Origin: Hippopus hippopus
Taxonomy: Eukaryota > Mollusca > Bivalvia > Cardiida > Cardiidae
Direction of reading: 5' to 3'
Assembly (NCBI GenBank): GCA_946811185.2
Contig: OX328105.1
Span: forward strand, 53,196,845-53,260,844
DNA length: 64,000 nucleotides
Positions 23,213 to 35,064 of this stretch are shown piece after piece. Position numbers and translations under genes: made by a program. The notes beneath the pieces were generated by a model. The model worked only from the letters and a program-made list of their open reading frames with translations, ran no database searches and had not been told where the DNA came from. Within the stretch, counting starts at the first letter, position 1. Every line of letters starts with the position of its first letter.

Positions 23213-24635
23213 ACAAGAGGGACATGATGGCCCTGAAGTTGCTCACCTGAGTCTTTTGACCAAACATGACCCATTTTAAATCTCTTTTGAGATATTATGA
23301 CAAACACTCTACCAAGATTTTCATAAGTTATTGACCCGAAATGACCCACTTGCAAACTGGTGCAAGACAAACATTCTGACCAAGTTTCATGAGTATTGCA
23401 TTAAAAATGAGGCCTCTAGAAAGTACACAAGGTTTTCTAAGATTTGACCTAATGACCTAGTTTTTTATCCGACATTACCCATTTTCGAACTCTTCCAAGA
23501 TATTATCAAGATAAACATTCTAACCAACTTTCAGGAATTTTGGACTAAAAATGTGGCCTCTAGAGCATACACAAGGTTTTTCTAAGATTTGACCTAGTGA
23601 CCTAGTTTTTGACCAGACATTACCCATTATCAAACACTTTTGAGATATCACCAAGACAAACATTCTGACCAAGTTTCATGAGTATCGGACTGAAAATGTG
23701 GCCTCTAGAGCGTACACAAGGTTTTTCTAAGATTTGACCAAGTGAACCTAGCTTTTGACCCAACATTACCCATTATCAAACTCTTTTGAAATATCACCAA
23801 AACAAAGATTCTGACCAAGTTTCAAGAGTATCAGACTGAAAATGTGGCCTCTAGAGCGTACACAAGGTTTTTCTAATTTTTGACCCAGTGACTTAGTTTT
23901 TGACCCGACATGACCCATTTTCAAACTCATCCAAGGTATCATCAAGACAAACATTCTGACCAAGTTTCATGAGTATCTGACTGAAAATGTGTCCTCCAGA
24001 GCGTACACACGTTTTTCTAAGATTTTACCTAATGACCTAGTTTTTGACCCCACATGACCCATTTTCAAACTCGTTTGAGCTATCATCAATACAAACATTC
24101 TGACCAAGTTTCAAGAGTTTTGGATTGTAAATGTGGCCTCTAGAGCGTACACAAGATTTTTCTAAGATTTGACCTAAAGACCTAGTTTTTGACCCGACAT
24201 GACCCATTTTCGAAGTCGTCCGAGATATTATCAAGACAAACATTCTGACCACCTTGCAGGAGTTTTGGACTCATAATGTGGCCTCTAGAGCTTACACAAG
24301 GTCTTTCTCAGATTTGACCTAGTGACCTAGTTTTTGACCCGACACGACCCATTATCGAACTTGTCCGAGATATCATCAAGACAAACATTCTGACCAAGTT
24401 TCACAAGTATCAGACTCAAAATATGGCCTCTAGAGTGTACACAAGGTTTTTCTAAGATTTGATCTGGTGACCTAGTTTTTGACCTGACATGACCCATTTT
24501 CAAACTTGTCCGAGATATTATCAAGGCAAACATTCTGACCAACTTTCAGGAGTACTGGACAGAAAATGTGACGGACGCCGGACACAGCATGATCACAATA
24601 GCTCACCATGAGCATTTCGTGCTCAGGTGAGCTAA
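23213..24635 (+). mobile_element. HINE/pearl-like element, family 1
   Basis: It starts ACAAGAGGGACATGATGGCC with GCTCACCTGAG and ends GAGCATTTCGTGCTCAGGTG plus AGCTAA. The interior is about nine imperfect units of about 145 bp, each with TTTTTCTAAGATTTGACC, GACCTAGTTTTTGACCC, CAAACATTCTGACCAA and TGTGGCCTCTAGAGCG. The repeated minus-strand frames of about 65-72 residues are by-products of this periodicity. Confidence 0.7.
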
Positions 24636-24649
24636 AAATGAATTCCAAA

Positions 24650-25407
24650 TTTTTAGGCACATTTATTTTGTCATCTGCAAATGCTTTCAATTTGGACTGG
24701 TCTGAATTTTTGTTGTCTGGTAAGGAGTTAAACCTTTACTAAACAATCTCATGACCCTGAGGCAGACTGCTTTTGAAAACATTGCAGGAAAATGAGAAAT
24801 TGCTTGTAGCAAGCAATTTTTTCTTTTCCTACAATGTTTTCTTCCCTATTAGAGACCTTCAGCTCATTTTTACCCTTTTCAAGTTTGGAGTCTGCAGATG
24901 CTTTCAATTTAGAAGTATCCAAAATTTGTTGTTTGGGCAAAGGTTAAACAAATGCACTGGACATGCTTCTTCTAAAATACAAGTAGCTTTTTTGAGGTTT
25001 CTTCTATTTTCATCTCAGTCTTTTTTATCAAGAAGGTAATTTGAGGATCAAAATAACTAATTATATAAACTAAAGCAGACACAAGCTTCAATCAAGACAC
25101 CCCCTCAATTTTTTCTCTTACTTATTAGCGGTACTGTTTTTAGACACAGCTACACCAAAAAAAGTTAAAATTATAGTTAACCCTTTACCATACAATGCCG
25201 ACTTTTAATGACCTTGAGAAAGGAGACTTTTGAAAACATTGTGCGAAAAGGGGAAAATGCTGGTGACCAGCATTTTTCCCTTTTTCCCTACAATGTTTTC
25301 TACCTTATCAAAGACAACCTCCACAATTTTAGCAACATTTAATTTAGCATCTGCATATGCTTTGAGTTTGCACAAGTCTGAAATTTTGTTGTGTGGTAAA
25401 GGGTTAA
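24650..25407. repeat. P1 MITE cluster
   Basis: A partial copy at about 24650-24735 is joined at TTAA to a copy at about 24729-24948 whose palindrome arms have drifted (TTGCTTGTAGCAAGCAA). A full copy lies at about 25178-25407. Positions 24949-25177 show nothing else. Confidence 0.65.
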
Positions 25408-25599
25408 AGTTTCAGCATGTTCTGTTGGTGAGAATTCCAGAACTCTTAATGAAAATTATATATATATAAGGAGGTCTTCAGGTCCTCCGAAAATTGGAAT
25501 TGATGGGGCAGTGAGCCCATTACGGTTGAGTAAGGGCAAATTTCAACTCAAATAGAAAGCAAATATTTTTTTTTCAAACACATTGGAAACAACTAATTT

Positions 25600-25882
25600 A
25601 ATCATTTTGTAAAAACTTTTTTTATCAAGACAAATGTTTTGACCAAGTTTTATGGGTATTGTACAGAAAATGTGGTTTCCAGAGTGCATGCAAGGTAATT
25701 GTCGACACCTGGACGACGCACAATGGTTGAGGGACACAGCACTATCAAATAAGCTCAGGTGAGCTAAAAATGACAGAAAATGTGCAATTAGTCACATAAA
25801 CAAGAAAGAGACAAGGGGCCAGACAGACATAAACCATACAATGACATATAAGATTGGTTTGCCTTTGGCCAGTAGAGCTAAC
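25600..25882 (+). repeat. 3' end fragments of families 1 and 2
   Basis: About 25620-25761 is a truncated family 1 3' end (AAGCTCAGGTGAGCTAA). About 25845-25882 is a degenerate family 2 3' end (GCCTTTGGCCAGTAGAGC). The next family 1 element starts at its last bases. Confidence 0.55.
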
Positions 25883-27203
25883 AAGAGGGCCATTGGCCCC
25901 AAAGCGCTCATCTGAGTAAAGTCATCTAGGATAAAGCTGAAGACATCCTAGATGTGATTATGTATAAAACATGAGTATTAGAGACCTACTTTTTGTCCAG
26001 TATATCATTCTGACAAAAATTCTGACCATGTTTCATGAGTAACAGGCTAAAATGTGGCCTCTAGAGTGCACACAAGGTTTTTCTAAGATTTTGCCAATTG
26101 ACCTACTTTTTGACCCTACATGACCCAATTTTAAACTTGTCGAAGATAGCATCGAGACAAATATTCTGACCAAGTTTTATAAGTATCAAAATAAAAGTGT
26201 GGCCTCTACAGTGCACACTTGGTTTTTTATTTCTTTTTTGATTTTGCCAAGTGACCTACTTTTTTATCCTATGTGACCCAATTTCAGACTTGGCTGAGAT
26301 ATCATCAAAACAAAGTATTTCAACAAACTTTCATTAGTATCTGACTGAAAATGTGGCCTCCAGAGTGCACACATGGTTTTTCTAAGATTTGTATCAGACA
26401 GAAAATGTGACCTCTCGATTGCACACAAAGTTTTTCTAAGATTTTGCACAGTGACCTACTTTTTGACCCTACATGACCCAATTTCAAACTCATCCAAGAT
26501 ACTCCCAAGACCAACAATCTGACCAAGTTTCATGAGTATCAAACAAGAAATATGGTGTCCTGAGAGCATTCAGGGTTTTCTAAGATCTTGATTCTACATG
26601 ATCCAATTTCAAACTTGTCCAAGACATCATCAAGACAAACATTTTGACCAAGTTTCAAGAGTATCAGTCAGATAATAGGTCCTCTAGAGCGCACACATGG
26701 TTTTTCTAAGATTTGGCCATGTGACCTACTTATTTAAGGGGAGTGACCCAATATTCAACTTGTCCCAGATACCACAAAGACAACCATTCCGACCAGGTTT
26801 CATGAGTATCAGGTTGAAAATGTGGCCTATAGAGTGCACACAATTTTTTTCTAAGACTTGGTCCAGTGACCATTTTGATCCCAAGTGACCAAATTTTCCA
26901 CAGGTCCGAGATATCATAAAGAAAACATGACCAAATTTCATGAGTACTGGCTGAAAATGTGGCCTCTAGAATTCTCAGAAGGCTTTTCTAAGATTTGGCC
27001 CAGTGACCTACTTTTTGACTAGACGTGGCCTAATTTTGAACTTGTCTGAGATTTTATCAAGACAAACACTCTGACTAGGTTTCATGAGTATCAGAACAAA
27101 AATGTGGCCTCTAGAGTGCACACAAGGTTTTTCTAAGACTTGGCACAGTGACCTACTTTCTGCCCAGAAGTGACATTATAAGTGACATAATTTTGAACTT
27201 AAT

Positions 27204-28494
27204 ACAACCTTCACACTTACGGATTTTTCTTACGAGTCCTTACGGATTGCCAACTCGTAGTCAATCGCAAGCATCCGTACATAACTCGTTCACATCCGTT
27301 AATAACTCGTCACAACTCGCAGACACTCGTGAGGATCCGTAAAAGTAGAGACAAAATTTTTGACATGTCAAAAATTTTCTTACGAGTGTCCACGGATAAA
27401 ATTTTCCTTAATTAACTCGTAAATAACTTGTAACAATCCGTAAGTATCGTAAACTGGTTGTAACCCTCCGTAAACTACTCACAAGAATCCGTAAATTCGT
27501 AAACAATTTGTTTTAAGATTTGTTACGGTTAGTTTACGATTCTTTTACAGAATATTATGAGTGCTTAAGTGACGTTACTGGTTTTAATTGCGTTCAGTTA
27601 TGATTGCTTTACGGATTGGCAAGACTTAATTACGAGCAATTTATGGATATGTACGTGTACTTTACGAATTCATACGTATACTTTACGATTTAGAAATGGT
27701 ATAAAAGCGTGCATAATTGAACAGTTCCTTTCAGTTGTTATAAAGACGTCACAGAAGCCTGATCTCTTCGATATACACTATTGATATACATTATCTACAA
27801 GCATGGGTCCAAAGAAAGCAAAAAAGGCAGCCATCAGAAAAATGCGGACGCGTTCACCCTCCTTAGAACCACCACCGCCACAGCTAGAGCCCGCTGAGGT
27901 AGAAGACCTGCGTGTTAACTAGGTCCTGCACCAAAATTTTCTGCGTGCTGAACGTCTCTTTTGCCTAGGAATATCTACTTGCTGCTGGGCATCTTCCCGT
28001 TCTGCTAGTTGAAGGAGCAATTGTAGAAAGTGTTGATACAATTGCAATCTGTTTCTCTCGTATGCCATGTTGTCTCGCTGGATGTTAGCTGTTGAATGAT
28101 GATACACAGAGAATTGCATGCTTTATGCACAAAAGAAAAACAGGACTCGAAAAAACTCCTAACTTACTCGCAACTATTCGTAACAACACGTTAACATGTC
28201 GTAATTTACACATAAATAACTAGATTAATCGTAACCATCCGTAATATACTCGTAACATTCTGTAAACAGCTCTTAAAATGTCGTAACATGCTCGTATTTG
28301 TCCGTAATAACTCGGAACAAATCATAGATATTTGCCGTAAATACATTGTAAAAACCCGTAATAAATCGTAAATGGACATTAATTACTCGTAAACGGCTCG
28401 TAAAAGCGGCCAGATCGTAACAATCCGTGTACTTTTACGGATATGTGACATCCGTAAGGACTCGTAAGAAAAATCCGTAAGTGTGAAGGGGGCA
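27204..28494. mobile_element. PIF/Harbinger-like deletion derivative
   Basis: Long inverted ends start CCTTCACACTTACGG and continue with TTTTTCTTACGAGTCC for about 40 bp on each side. Many ACTCGTAA and ATCCGTAA subterminal repeats fill both flanks. Bases next to the ends could be a TAA/TGA 3-bp duplication, but this is imperfect. The middle keeps a transposase-like remnant (27919-28119). It interrupts the tandem core of the surrounding family 1 element. Confidence 0.6.
27919..28119 (-). pseudogene. Harbinger transposase N-terminal remnant
   Basis: A 66-residue minus-strand frame ends in KRRSARRKFWCRT followed by TAG. A basic run then a W-containing motif (RRR..WVRPWL type) is common near the N-terminus of PIF/Harbinger transposases. 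Here TAG stands where a tryptophan codon would fit, and sense codons continue after it. No catalytic domain remains. The assignment rests on this short motif and on the inverted repeats. Confidence 0.4.
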
Positions 28495-28973
28495 TGACCG
28501 AGATACTACCGAGACAAACATTCTCACCATGTTTCAGGCTGAAAATGTGGCCTATAGAGTGCACACAAGTTTTTTCTAAGATTTGGTCCAGTGACCTACT
28601 TTATGACCCAAAGTGAACAAGTTTCATTCTTATTCGAGATATCTTCAAGACAAAAAATTCTGACCAGGTATCATGAAGATCAGACAGAAATTGTGGCTTC
28701 TAGAGTGCACAGAAGGTTTTTCTAAAATTTGACCAAGTGACCTTCTTTTTGGCCCCACATGACCTAATATCAAACTTGTCCGAGAATTATCAAGACAAAC
28801 ATTCTGAACAAGTTTCATGAGAATTGTACTGAAAATGTAACTTCTAGAGAGCACACAAGGTAACTGTTGATACCTGGATGACGCACGACAGACGACACAA
28901 GACGGATGACACACAACGGACACAGCAATATCACAAAAGCTCACCTTGAGCACTTTGTGCTCAGGTGAGCTAA

Positions 28974-30575
28974 AAATCAGACATTTGGTTCAAGCAATAT
29001 GGAGCAGATTTGATTCCAGTTTATATGACTTTTGAACCTTTGCTGTAACCTTGACCTCAATGATTGACATGTAAAACATCTACTCTGCATGTCAACTTAT
29101 CAATGCAGACATGTTTGTCAAATACTTCTAAAATCGGACAAAGAATTTCAGATATAGATCTGACACAAAAACATCAGGGAGACAAAAAACTCACAGAAAA
29201 AAAAAATTTGGGAGAAGACATAACATATTTTTTAGTAGAAATGGAAACAGTTTGAAAAAGGAGCTGTTCACAAGCCATTCATCTTTTTCAACAATGTTTT
29301 CAAAAGCTGTCCACTACAAGGGGGGGGGGGGTTTAGTCCTTTACCACATGAACAAACTATACACTGGTCCAGAGTGAAAGCATCTGCAGACAATAAATTA
29401 AAAGTTACTTAAATGGAGGGATTTTTCATTGAAGGTTAGAAAACATTGTGGGAAAAGGAGAAACTGCTGGTTACCAGCAATTTCTCCTTTTCCCACAATG
29501 TTTTCAAATGCCTTTTCTGTTAACATCATTAAAACTCTGGATTGTGTGGTAAAGGGTTAAAAGTAATATCAATTTTGTGCAGTAATAAATTTACCCTATT
29601 TGGAGAAACAGATATAAATCTAGATGGAAATCAAGTCTATCAAACATTGTGATAAATGCACAAACTGCTCATAGTCAGCTCTCTCTCTACATGTATTTGC
29701 CAAGATGTTTTTCAAAAACTTTGCTTATGTTGCGCCCGGCCGGGTAACTCAGTAGTTATCGTATCTGACTAGTGACCTGTGGTTTCAGGTTCAATACCCA
29801 GTTGAGGCAAACTTTCTTTCCAGCGACTTTTTTCCTCCCAACTCTGATGCATTTTAGATTTTAGAAAGGTAGTCAGTGGCTCGAAAAGGAAGTTGTGTCA
29901 GTACTAATGTGAGAAAGCCAGGAAACACATGCACTGACCACCATGATATGAGTTAAAACTGTTAGATCAGTTAAACTCTATCACACAAACAAGGCTTATG
30001 TTGAGTAATGAAAAAAAAGAATGTATGACAAAGGGTAAAACATTATCTTACCAGAAGTAATACATGTTCCTATAAAACAACAACTTGGTGCTTATCAGCA
30101 GTGTCACTGTATGAGAACACATGTGGGCTATGGTTAAGTGGCAGCCTGCAGTACTCAACATGTTTAAGCCCTGCAGCCAGGTGAGCACTTCAAACAAGAA
30201 ATTTCATTTACTCCTTACTTGATGCTAAAATTTTAGACTAGTCTAGATTGAAAGCCTTTGCACAGATAACATAATATGCAAATGGGGCTAAATCAGGGGA
30301 TTTTTCATTGAAAAGGCAGAAAATATTGTTGAAAATTGAGAATTAATGCTGGCTGCCAACATCACCTTTTCCCACAAAGATTTAAAAAACCGTCTTCCTA
30401 AAATTGGTTATTAAAATAAAGACTTGTTACTGACAAATGGTTGTCATGAATTTAGCTTACCTAGCAAAATCTGGTACAGTGTTCACCCTAGTGACATAGT
30501 ATTGGAGGCTTTAGGATATAAGAAAGGTTTATCTAACACAAATCTGACAAAGTATTCATGAAGATTGAATAAAAA
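28974..30575. repeat. P1 copies and a plus-strand SINE
   Basis: A P1 copy at about 29334-29560 has an intact palindrome and is preceded by a G10 run at 29320-29330. A tRNA-derived SINE at about 29738-29995 has A box (GGGTAACTCAGTAGTTATCG) and B box (GGTTCAATACCC). A decayed P1 copy is at about 30215-30440. No gene is seen. Confidence 0.55.
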
Positions 30576-31483
30576 ACAAGAGGGCCATTGGCCCTGATGC
30601 ACTCACATGAGTGAAGTCATCTAGGACTGATAAAGTTTAGATTGATTGATTGATTGTTTGGTGTTTAACGCCGTTTTCAGCATGATTTCAGTTATATCGT
30701 GGCGGCCAGTGTACCTATCCATGCTTTCCTGGAGTCTCTTTTGCCAGTACTCCACACAATTTTCTATCCAAGCCACTGGCTGCTTTCTCACATAACCATC
30801 GTCGAAAAAATGGTCATCAAGGCAAACATTCGGACCAATTTTTATAAGTATCCGACTGGAAATTAAAGCTTCCAGAGTGCATACAAGGCTTTTCTATGAT
30901 TTGTCTCAGTGACCTAGTTTTTGAACTGACATGACCCAATTTTTAACTCTTACTAGATATCATCACGACAAACACTCAGACTGAAGTTCATACATATCTG
31001 GATGTAAAAAAGCCTCTAGAAAGCACACAAGATTTTCCTAAGACTTGTCCCTGTGATGTATTTTTCGACCCGACATGACCAAACTTTGAACTTTTACAAG
31101 ATGTCATCCAAACAAAGCTTTCTGACTAGATTTCATGAGTATCTGACTGAAAATTTGGCATTTACAGTGTACACAGCGATTTTCTTATATTTGTCTCAAT
31201 GACCTACTTTTAAACTCTCTGTCAGCCAATTTTTGACTTGTCAAACAGAATATGCAGTCTGATGTCATCTTCACTGAGAGATTTTATTAGAAAATGATTA
31301 TCTTTTTCAAATAATTAACTTTTTCAAAATTGCAAACATTATATATATTATATAATTTTTGCAGAGGACTTCTCACTTGTGATATACATGTAATTGTTTA
31401 CATATGGACGACAGAAAACTCAGGACAGACACAGCATGATCACAAAAGCTCAACTTGAGCACTTTTTTGCTCAGGTGAGCTAA
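30576..31483 (+). mobile_element. HINE/pearl-like element, family 1, with SINE insertion
   Basis: It starts ACAAGAGGGCCATTGGCCCT and ends GAGCACTTTTTTGCTC then AGGTGAGCTAA. A partial tRNA-derived SINE (about 30643-30812) interrupts the first part; diverged tandem units follow. Confidence 0.6.
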
Positions 31484-32457
31484 AAATGCTGCTAGCATTT
31501 TCTCCTTTTCTCAAAATGTATTTGAAAGCATTTTTCTTAAAAGGCTGTTATAAATTGGGATTGTTTGGTATATGGCTAAAGTACTGGAATTCTTATATAA
31601 AGGGTTACAGGTCACTTGACTAGTACTAAAAGCTATATTGTCTAGAGTCTACCTGTCTGTCCATCACTCATGGTTCACTGCAGGAAGACTACAGTTCTTC
31701 TTAACCTGTTACAGTACATCTCATACTTATTTTGGAGGCATCATTATACCTGGATATATAAGCTGCTATAGATGATTCTTCATAAAATAGTTGATTGATT
31801 GACTGTACGGTGTTAAACACTGTTATCAACATTATTTCAGTTATATTGCGGTGACCAGTGCACCTATTCCTGCTTTCCTGGATTTTCTTTTACCAGTATT
31901 CCGCACAATATTCTTTCCAAGCCAATGGCTGCTTTCCCACATAACCAACGTCGAAACAATGGTCAGCAGTGACAGGGGAATGAATCCTGTGGCAATAACT
32001 AACATCAATCCTCTGAAAGTAATTGGCTAAGCTGGGGAATGAACCAGCAAACAGCTGTTCTCAAGTCCTGTACGCTACCGACTGAGACACTTGGGCTCAG
32101 CTCTACATAATATAGCCAAAATCTTTGAAAAAAGTGCAGAAAAATGAGAATTTGCTTAAGTACAAGTTTCTTTTTTGCCACAATGTTCTCACATGGTATT
32201 CAAGAGTTTAATCCTGTACCACCCAATCCTGATAAAGAAGGCTTTTGAAACCATTGTGGGAAAAGGAGAAAATGCTGGTGACTTAATTCATCTTTCCTCA
32301 CAATGTTTGTTACTCATCCAAGACAAATCCAATCACTAAAGCCACATTCAATGCTGTCTGACAATTCTCTCAATATGAAGGAGTCTATCATTTGTGATCT
32401 AGCAAAGACTCTGCCCTTATCCTGCTAAGTAAGTTAAACTTAACTTTCAAGCCCATA
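31484..32457. repeat. SINE and P1 fragments
   Basis: A half P1 copy lies at about 31485-31577. A minus-strand tRNA-derived SINE is at about 31795-32101. A P1 copy is at about 32206-32402, with its right palindrome arm lost. No gene is recognised. Confidence 0.55.
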
Positions 32458-32579
32458 GTAATCAAAGCATTGAGAACGCTGAAGTGGTATTTGTCAAGGA
32501 AGCCATCATGTGGAATTAATAATTTGAAAGAAAAAGAGAAATATTATTCAAATATTGGCTTGAAAGTCAATCTACGAAG

Positions 32580-32585
32580 CAAATG
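32580..32585. repeat. Polinton target-site duplication, left
   Basis: CAAATG directly precedes the AGTAGTTAGT terminus. The same six bases follow the right terminus at 50246-50251. The paralogous unoccupied repeat near 19520 has one copy. Confidence 0.93.
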
Positions 32586-32804
32586 AGTAGTTAGTAAAAT
32601 ACCCTATCTGGGCCAAAATTAAAAAAAAAAACTTAAAAAATAAAAAAAAAGCGAAAAAAATTTATCGAAATTTGAAAATTTCAAAATTTTTTAATCTAAA
32701 ATTAACCCAGCAGTCGACTGAAAGGCTGAAGTTGTGCAATGTGTTAGCTGTTTAGACGCTTGAAGCCAGTCTGGGTGAAAAAAATTTCTAAAAAAAAATT
32801 TTAT
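32586..32804 (+). repeat. Polinton terminal inverted repeat, left
   Basis: It begins AGTAGTTAGTAAAATACC and contains CAGTCGACTGAAAGGCTGAA. It matches the reverse complement of 50025-50245 with only about four differences by eye. Inward of it, A-rich low-complexity sequence continues on both sides with drifting length. Confidence 0.92.
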
Positions 32805-33039
32805 AAAAAAATTTTATAAAAAAAAAATTAAAAAAAAAAATTAAAAAAAAAAATTTTTTTTTAGCTTTTCACAAAACTGAAAATGGTAGTATATTATAAT
32901 ATCAAAAAATTTTACCTTGTTTTTTGAAAAAATGTTCCACGTGTAAAATAATTGTATAAAATACTTATTCTGTTTTTAAACAGCAGCCTTACAACTTTGT
33001 GTTTTTAATGTGTAAGAAATATGGTATTTACTTATAGGT

Positions 33040-33190
33040 TGTTAACCCATAGTAGAGGTTACCATTTTGTGTTAGTAATTGGTATGAACTTACGGGCTGT
33101 TGGGCCTCGCCAGCGGTTCTTATTTTTCGGTATTAACTTACGGGCTGTTAGACCACGCCAGAGGTTACCATTTTGTGTTAGTAATAACAT
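33040..33190. repeat. Subterminal imperfect tandem repeat
   Basis: Phrases such as AGAGGTTACCATTTTGTG and AACTTACGGGCTGTT recur two to three times within 150 bp. The open frame across them (33021-33209) follows the repeat and is not a credible gene. Position and structure suggest a subterminal recognition or regulatory zone of the Polinton, which is inference. Positions 33210-33421 hold no other feature. Confidence 0.5.
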
Positions 33191-33421
33191 TCTTACAACA
33201 AGGAAGTAAGACCGCTTTATTATTATAAATAAAAATCATATTTTATACAATTATCATATACATTTTTATTTTTTTTAAAAAACAAAGCAAAAAAATTATT
33301 AATATCATAACATACTACCATTCTCCTCAAAAGTCCAGACTAAACTGATATTATACGAGTAAGCATTGTGAAATACTATGCCACGTGGTGTAAACTGATC
33401 CTTTTTCCAATATTTAACACT

Positions 33422-34600
33422 TTACAAGTCTAACTCTATCAAAATAGATATGTAAGAGTGACGCACCGTAAGGTTGTCTGATCTTGAAATAAAGTTTATA
33501 ATGTCGCATTGTTTAATTTCGAGTGGTTTAGGAAAAACCACACAACAACCAATCAAACTTTTCTTTGCAATAATAGAGTAATCTACCTGTTCTATTCCGT
33601 TTACCGTAATATTAACTTTTAGCTCTTCTGGTACATTAGGGTCTTCGCTAACAAACGTTAAACTACCTCTTATAATTCTACCCGGGGCACTTATACAATA
33701 ACCACCCAAACCATGCTCTTTTCCTGAAGCACCATTACCAAATGAAAACTCATAATTACCATTTCCCATTGGTCCATTTTCCTCAGCCCACACAGTTATA
33801 ACAGGTTTGTTAAATTTCATCACTCTGTCTACGTAAACCTTATTTGCCACGACATGTGGATCCTTTGGGTTTGCGATATTTTTTAAAAAATAGCCATTCA
33901 TATCAATATCGCTAGCGATAGAAAAGGTTCCATCTGGGTTTTTTAATATGGCGCCACCCCCTAAATGAGCTTTAACGTTTTCTATACTAACATCTACATA
34001 AAACTTATTTGCAACTTGTTGGTTTTCTAAAGGACTTCCAACATTATTAATCCTTCGCCCACCCATAGAAATGTCAGAAACTGCTAGAAACCCTCCAAAT
34101 GTGTAAACAAAGGCTCGATTAGCACCATCTACGTAAGCTCTAGTTGCAGCGTCTTGTGGATATGTAGGATCTATAAGATTGTTCAATGAATACCCTTTCA
34201 TATCTATATTTGCAACAGCGGAAAAAGTGCCATCCGGTTCCTCTACTATTGCTTTACCACTCCTATCCACATAATTTTTAGTAGCAGCTTCATGCGATTC
34301 TGTTGGGTCCTTAACGTTTTTTATTGGATTAAAACCCATGTTTAAATAACCATTTTTAACATGGAATCCACCGTTTTCATCCAACAACCCAGAGTTGGCG
34401 TCAACATAAGCCTTAGTTGCCACGTCTTGAGAATTTACTGGATTACTAACCCTCGTTAATGTATTACCATTCATGTTTATAGAACCAGTAACAACAGTTG
34501 TTCCATCTTTACGTAAAAAATTATTATTTATGTAAGCGAGTGACACACCATCATCACTTGTTTCAACATCTTCCATTCTTCCAAATTTGTTAACAGGCAT
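33422..34600 (-). CDS. Phage-tail-fibre-like putative fibre protein
   Basis: The 392-residue intact frame is built from about five repeats of roughly 45 residues. Each has a xINMNGxxLxxVxxP start and ends in a D-x-A-T-K-x-Y-V-D motif (residues ~41-70, 85-114, 131-158, 175-203, 232-260). A repeat of this kind is typical of trimeric tail-fibre shafts of bacteriophages. A distinct C-terminal domain (~262-392) could be a knob. A fibre on a penton-like vertex, as in adenovirus, would be the natural role, but attachment or receptor use is inference. It is the last gene of the leftward block, 14 bp after the protease. The start is preceded by TATAAAAA. No breaks were found. Confidence 0.75.
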   Translation of the reverse strand: MPVNKFGRMEDVETSDDGVSLAYINNNFLRKDGTTVVTGSINMNGNTLTRVSNPVNSQDVATKAYVDANSGLLDENGGFHVKNGYLNMGFNPIKNVKDPTESHEAATKNYVDRSGKAIVEEPDGTFSAVANIDMKGYSLNNLIDPTYPQDAATRAYVDGANRAFVYTFGGFLAVSDISMGGRRINNVGSPLENQQVANKFYVDVSIENVKAHLGGGAILKNPDGTFSIASDIDMNGYFLKNIANPKDPHVVANKVYVDRVMKFNKPVITVWAEENGPMGNGNYEFSFGNGASGKEHGLGGYCISAPGRIIRGSLTFVSEDPNVPEELKVNITVNGIEQVDYSIIAKKSLIGCCVVFPKPLEIKQCDIINFISRSDNLTVRHSYISILIELDL

Positions 34601-34614
34601 TTTTTATAATATTA

Positions 34615-35055
34615 CTAAAAAAGTTTATTTAAAACATTTTGAAATTTATTCTCCGAGCCCACTTGTTCGCCAACTCGTTTGGATAACTCTTTTAGAATGT
34701 ACAAACATAAATGACCGCAAAATACTTGCCCAGCTTGTTGTAATTGATCAGTATTGTACTGTATTGGGCTTTTTAGGTACTCTCGAATTTCAATAGGTGG
34801 TTGTATTCCATAACTGTCAAAATAAATTTTAGTTTTACCGTTTTTATACCAAGCAACCCAATGTGTACCAGGTCCACCACTTTTATCAAAGTTTACTATG
34901 CCACATTCTTTTTTACTTGGTTTTCCCGGTAATGTATCTAGTAAAAAAACTCCTCTAAAAGAAGGAATCTTTAATCTTTTTGCTGCATCTTCCAATTCGA
35001 AATTGTTCAACGGTTTATTTGGTAAAATTACGTTTTTAATCGAAATATTTGACAT
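34615..35055 (-). CDS. PRO: Adenain-like cysteine protease
   Basis: The 146-residue intact frame has the adenoviral protease/Ulp1-like triad in order: His65 (GTHWVAWY), Asp80 (YFDSYG) and Cys113 (VFCGHLCLYIL), with Gln106 seven residues before the cysteine as oxyanion-hole candidate. In Polintons this enzyme is thought to mature virion proteins. It lies between the integrase (10 bp upstream) and the fibre gene (14 bp downstream), all leftward, so co-transcription is likely. The start ATG follows AACTATAAAAA. Nothing is missing by eye, so this is one of the better-preserved genes. Confidence 0.9.
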   Translation of the reverse strand: MSNISIKNVILPNKPLNNFELEDAAKRLKIPSFRGVFLLDTLPGKPSKKECGIVNFDKSGGPGTHWVAWYKNGKTKIYFDSYGIQPPIEIREYLKSPIQYNTDQLQQAGQVFCGHLCLYILKELSKRVGEQVGSENKFQNVLNKLF

Positions 35056-35064
35056 TTTTTATAG

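Larger units (their letters stand above)
25881..28973 (+). mobile_element. HINE/pearl-like element, family 1, interrupted
   Basis: The 5' end is ACAAGAGGGCCATTGGCCCC; the 3' end is GAGCACTTTGTGCTC then AGGTGAGCTAA. Tandem units like those of 23213-24635 run to about 27200 and resume at about 28495. The gap is the Harbinger-like element at 27204-28494. No coding capacity of its own. Confidence 0.65.

Noticed and set aside
23766..24690. Series of similar minus-strand frames of about 65-72 residues
   Set aside because: They are periodic by-products of the ~145-bp tandem core of a family 1 element.
33021..33209. Small basic protein in the left subterminal Polinton region
   Set aside because: The frame tracks an imperfect DNA tandem repeat and lacks the start motif of the element's genes.
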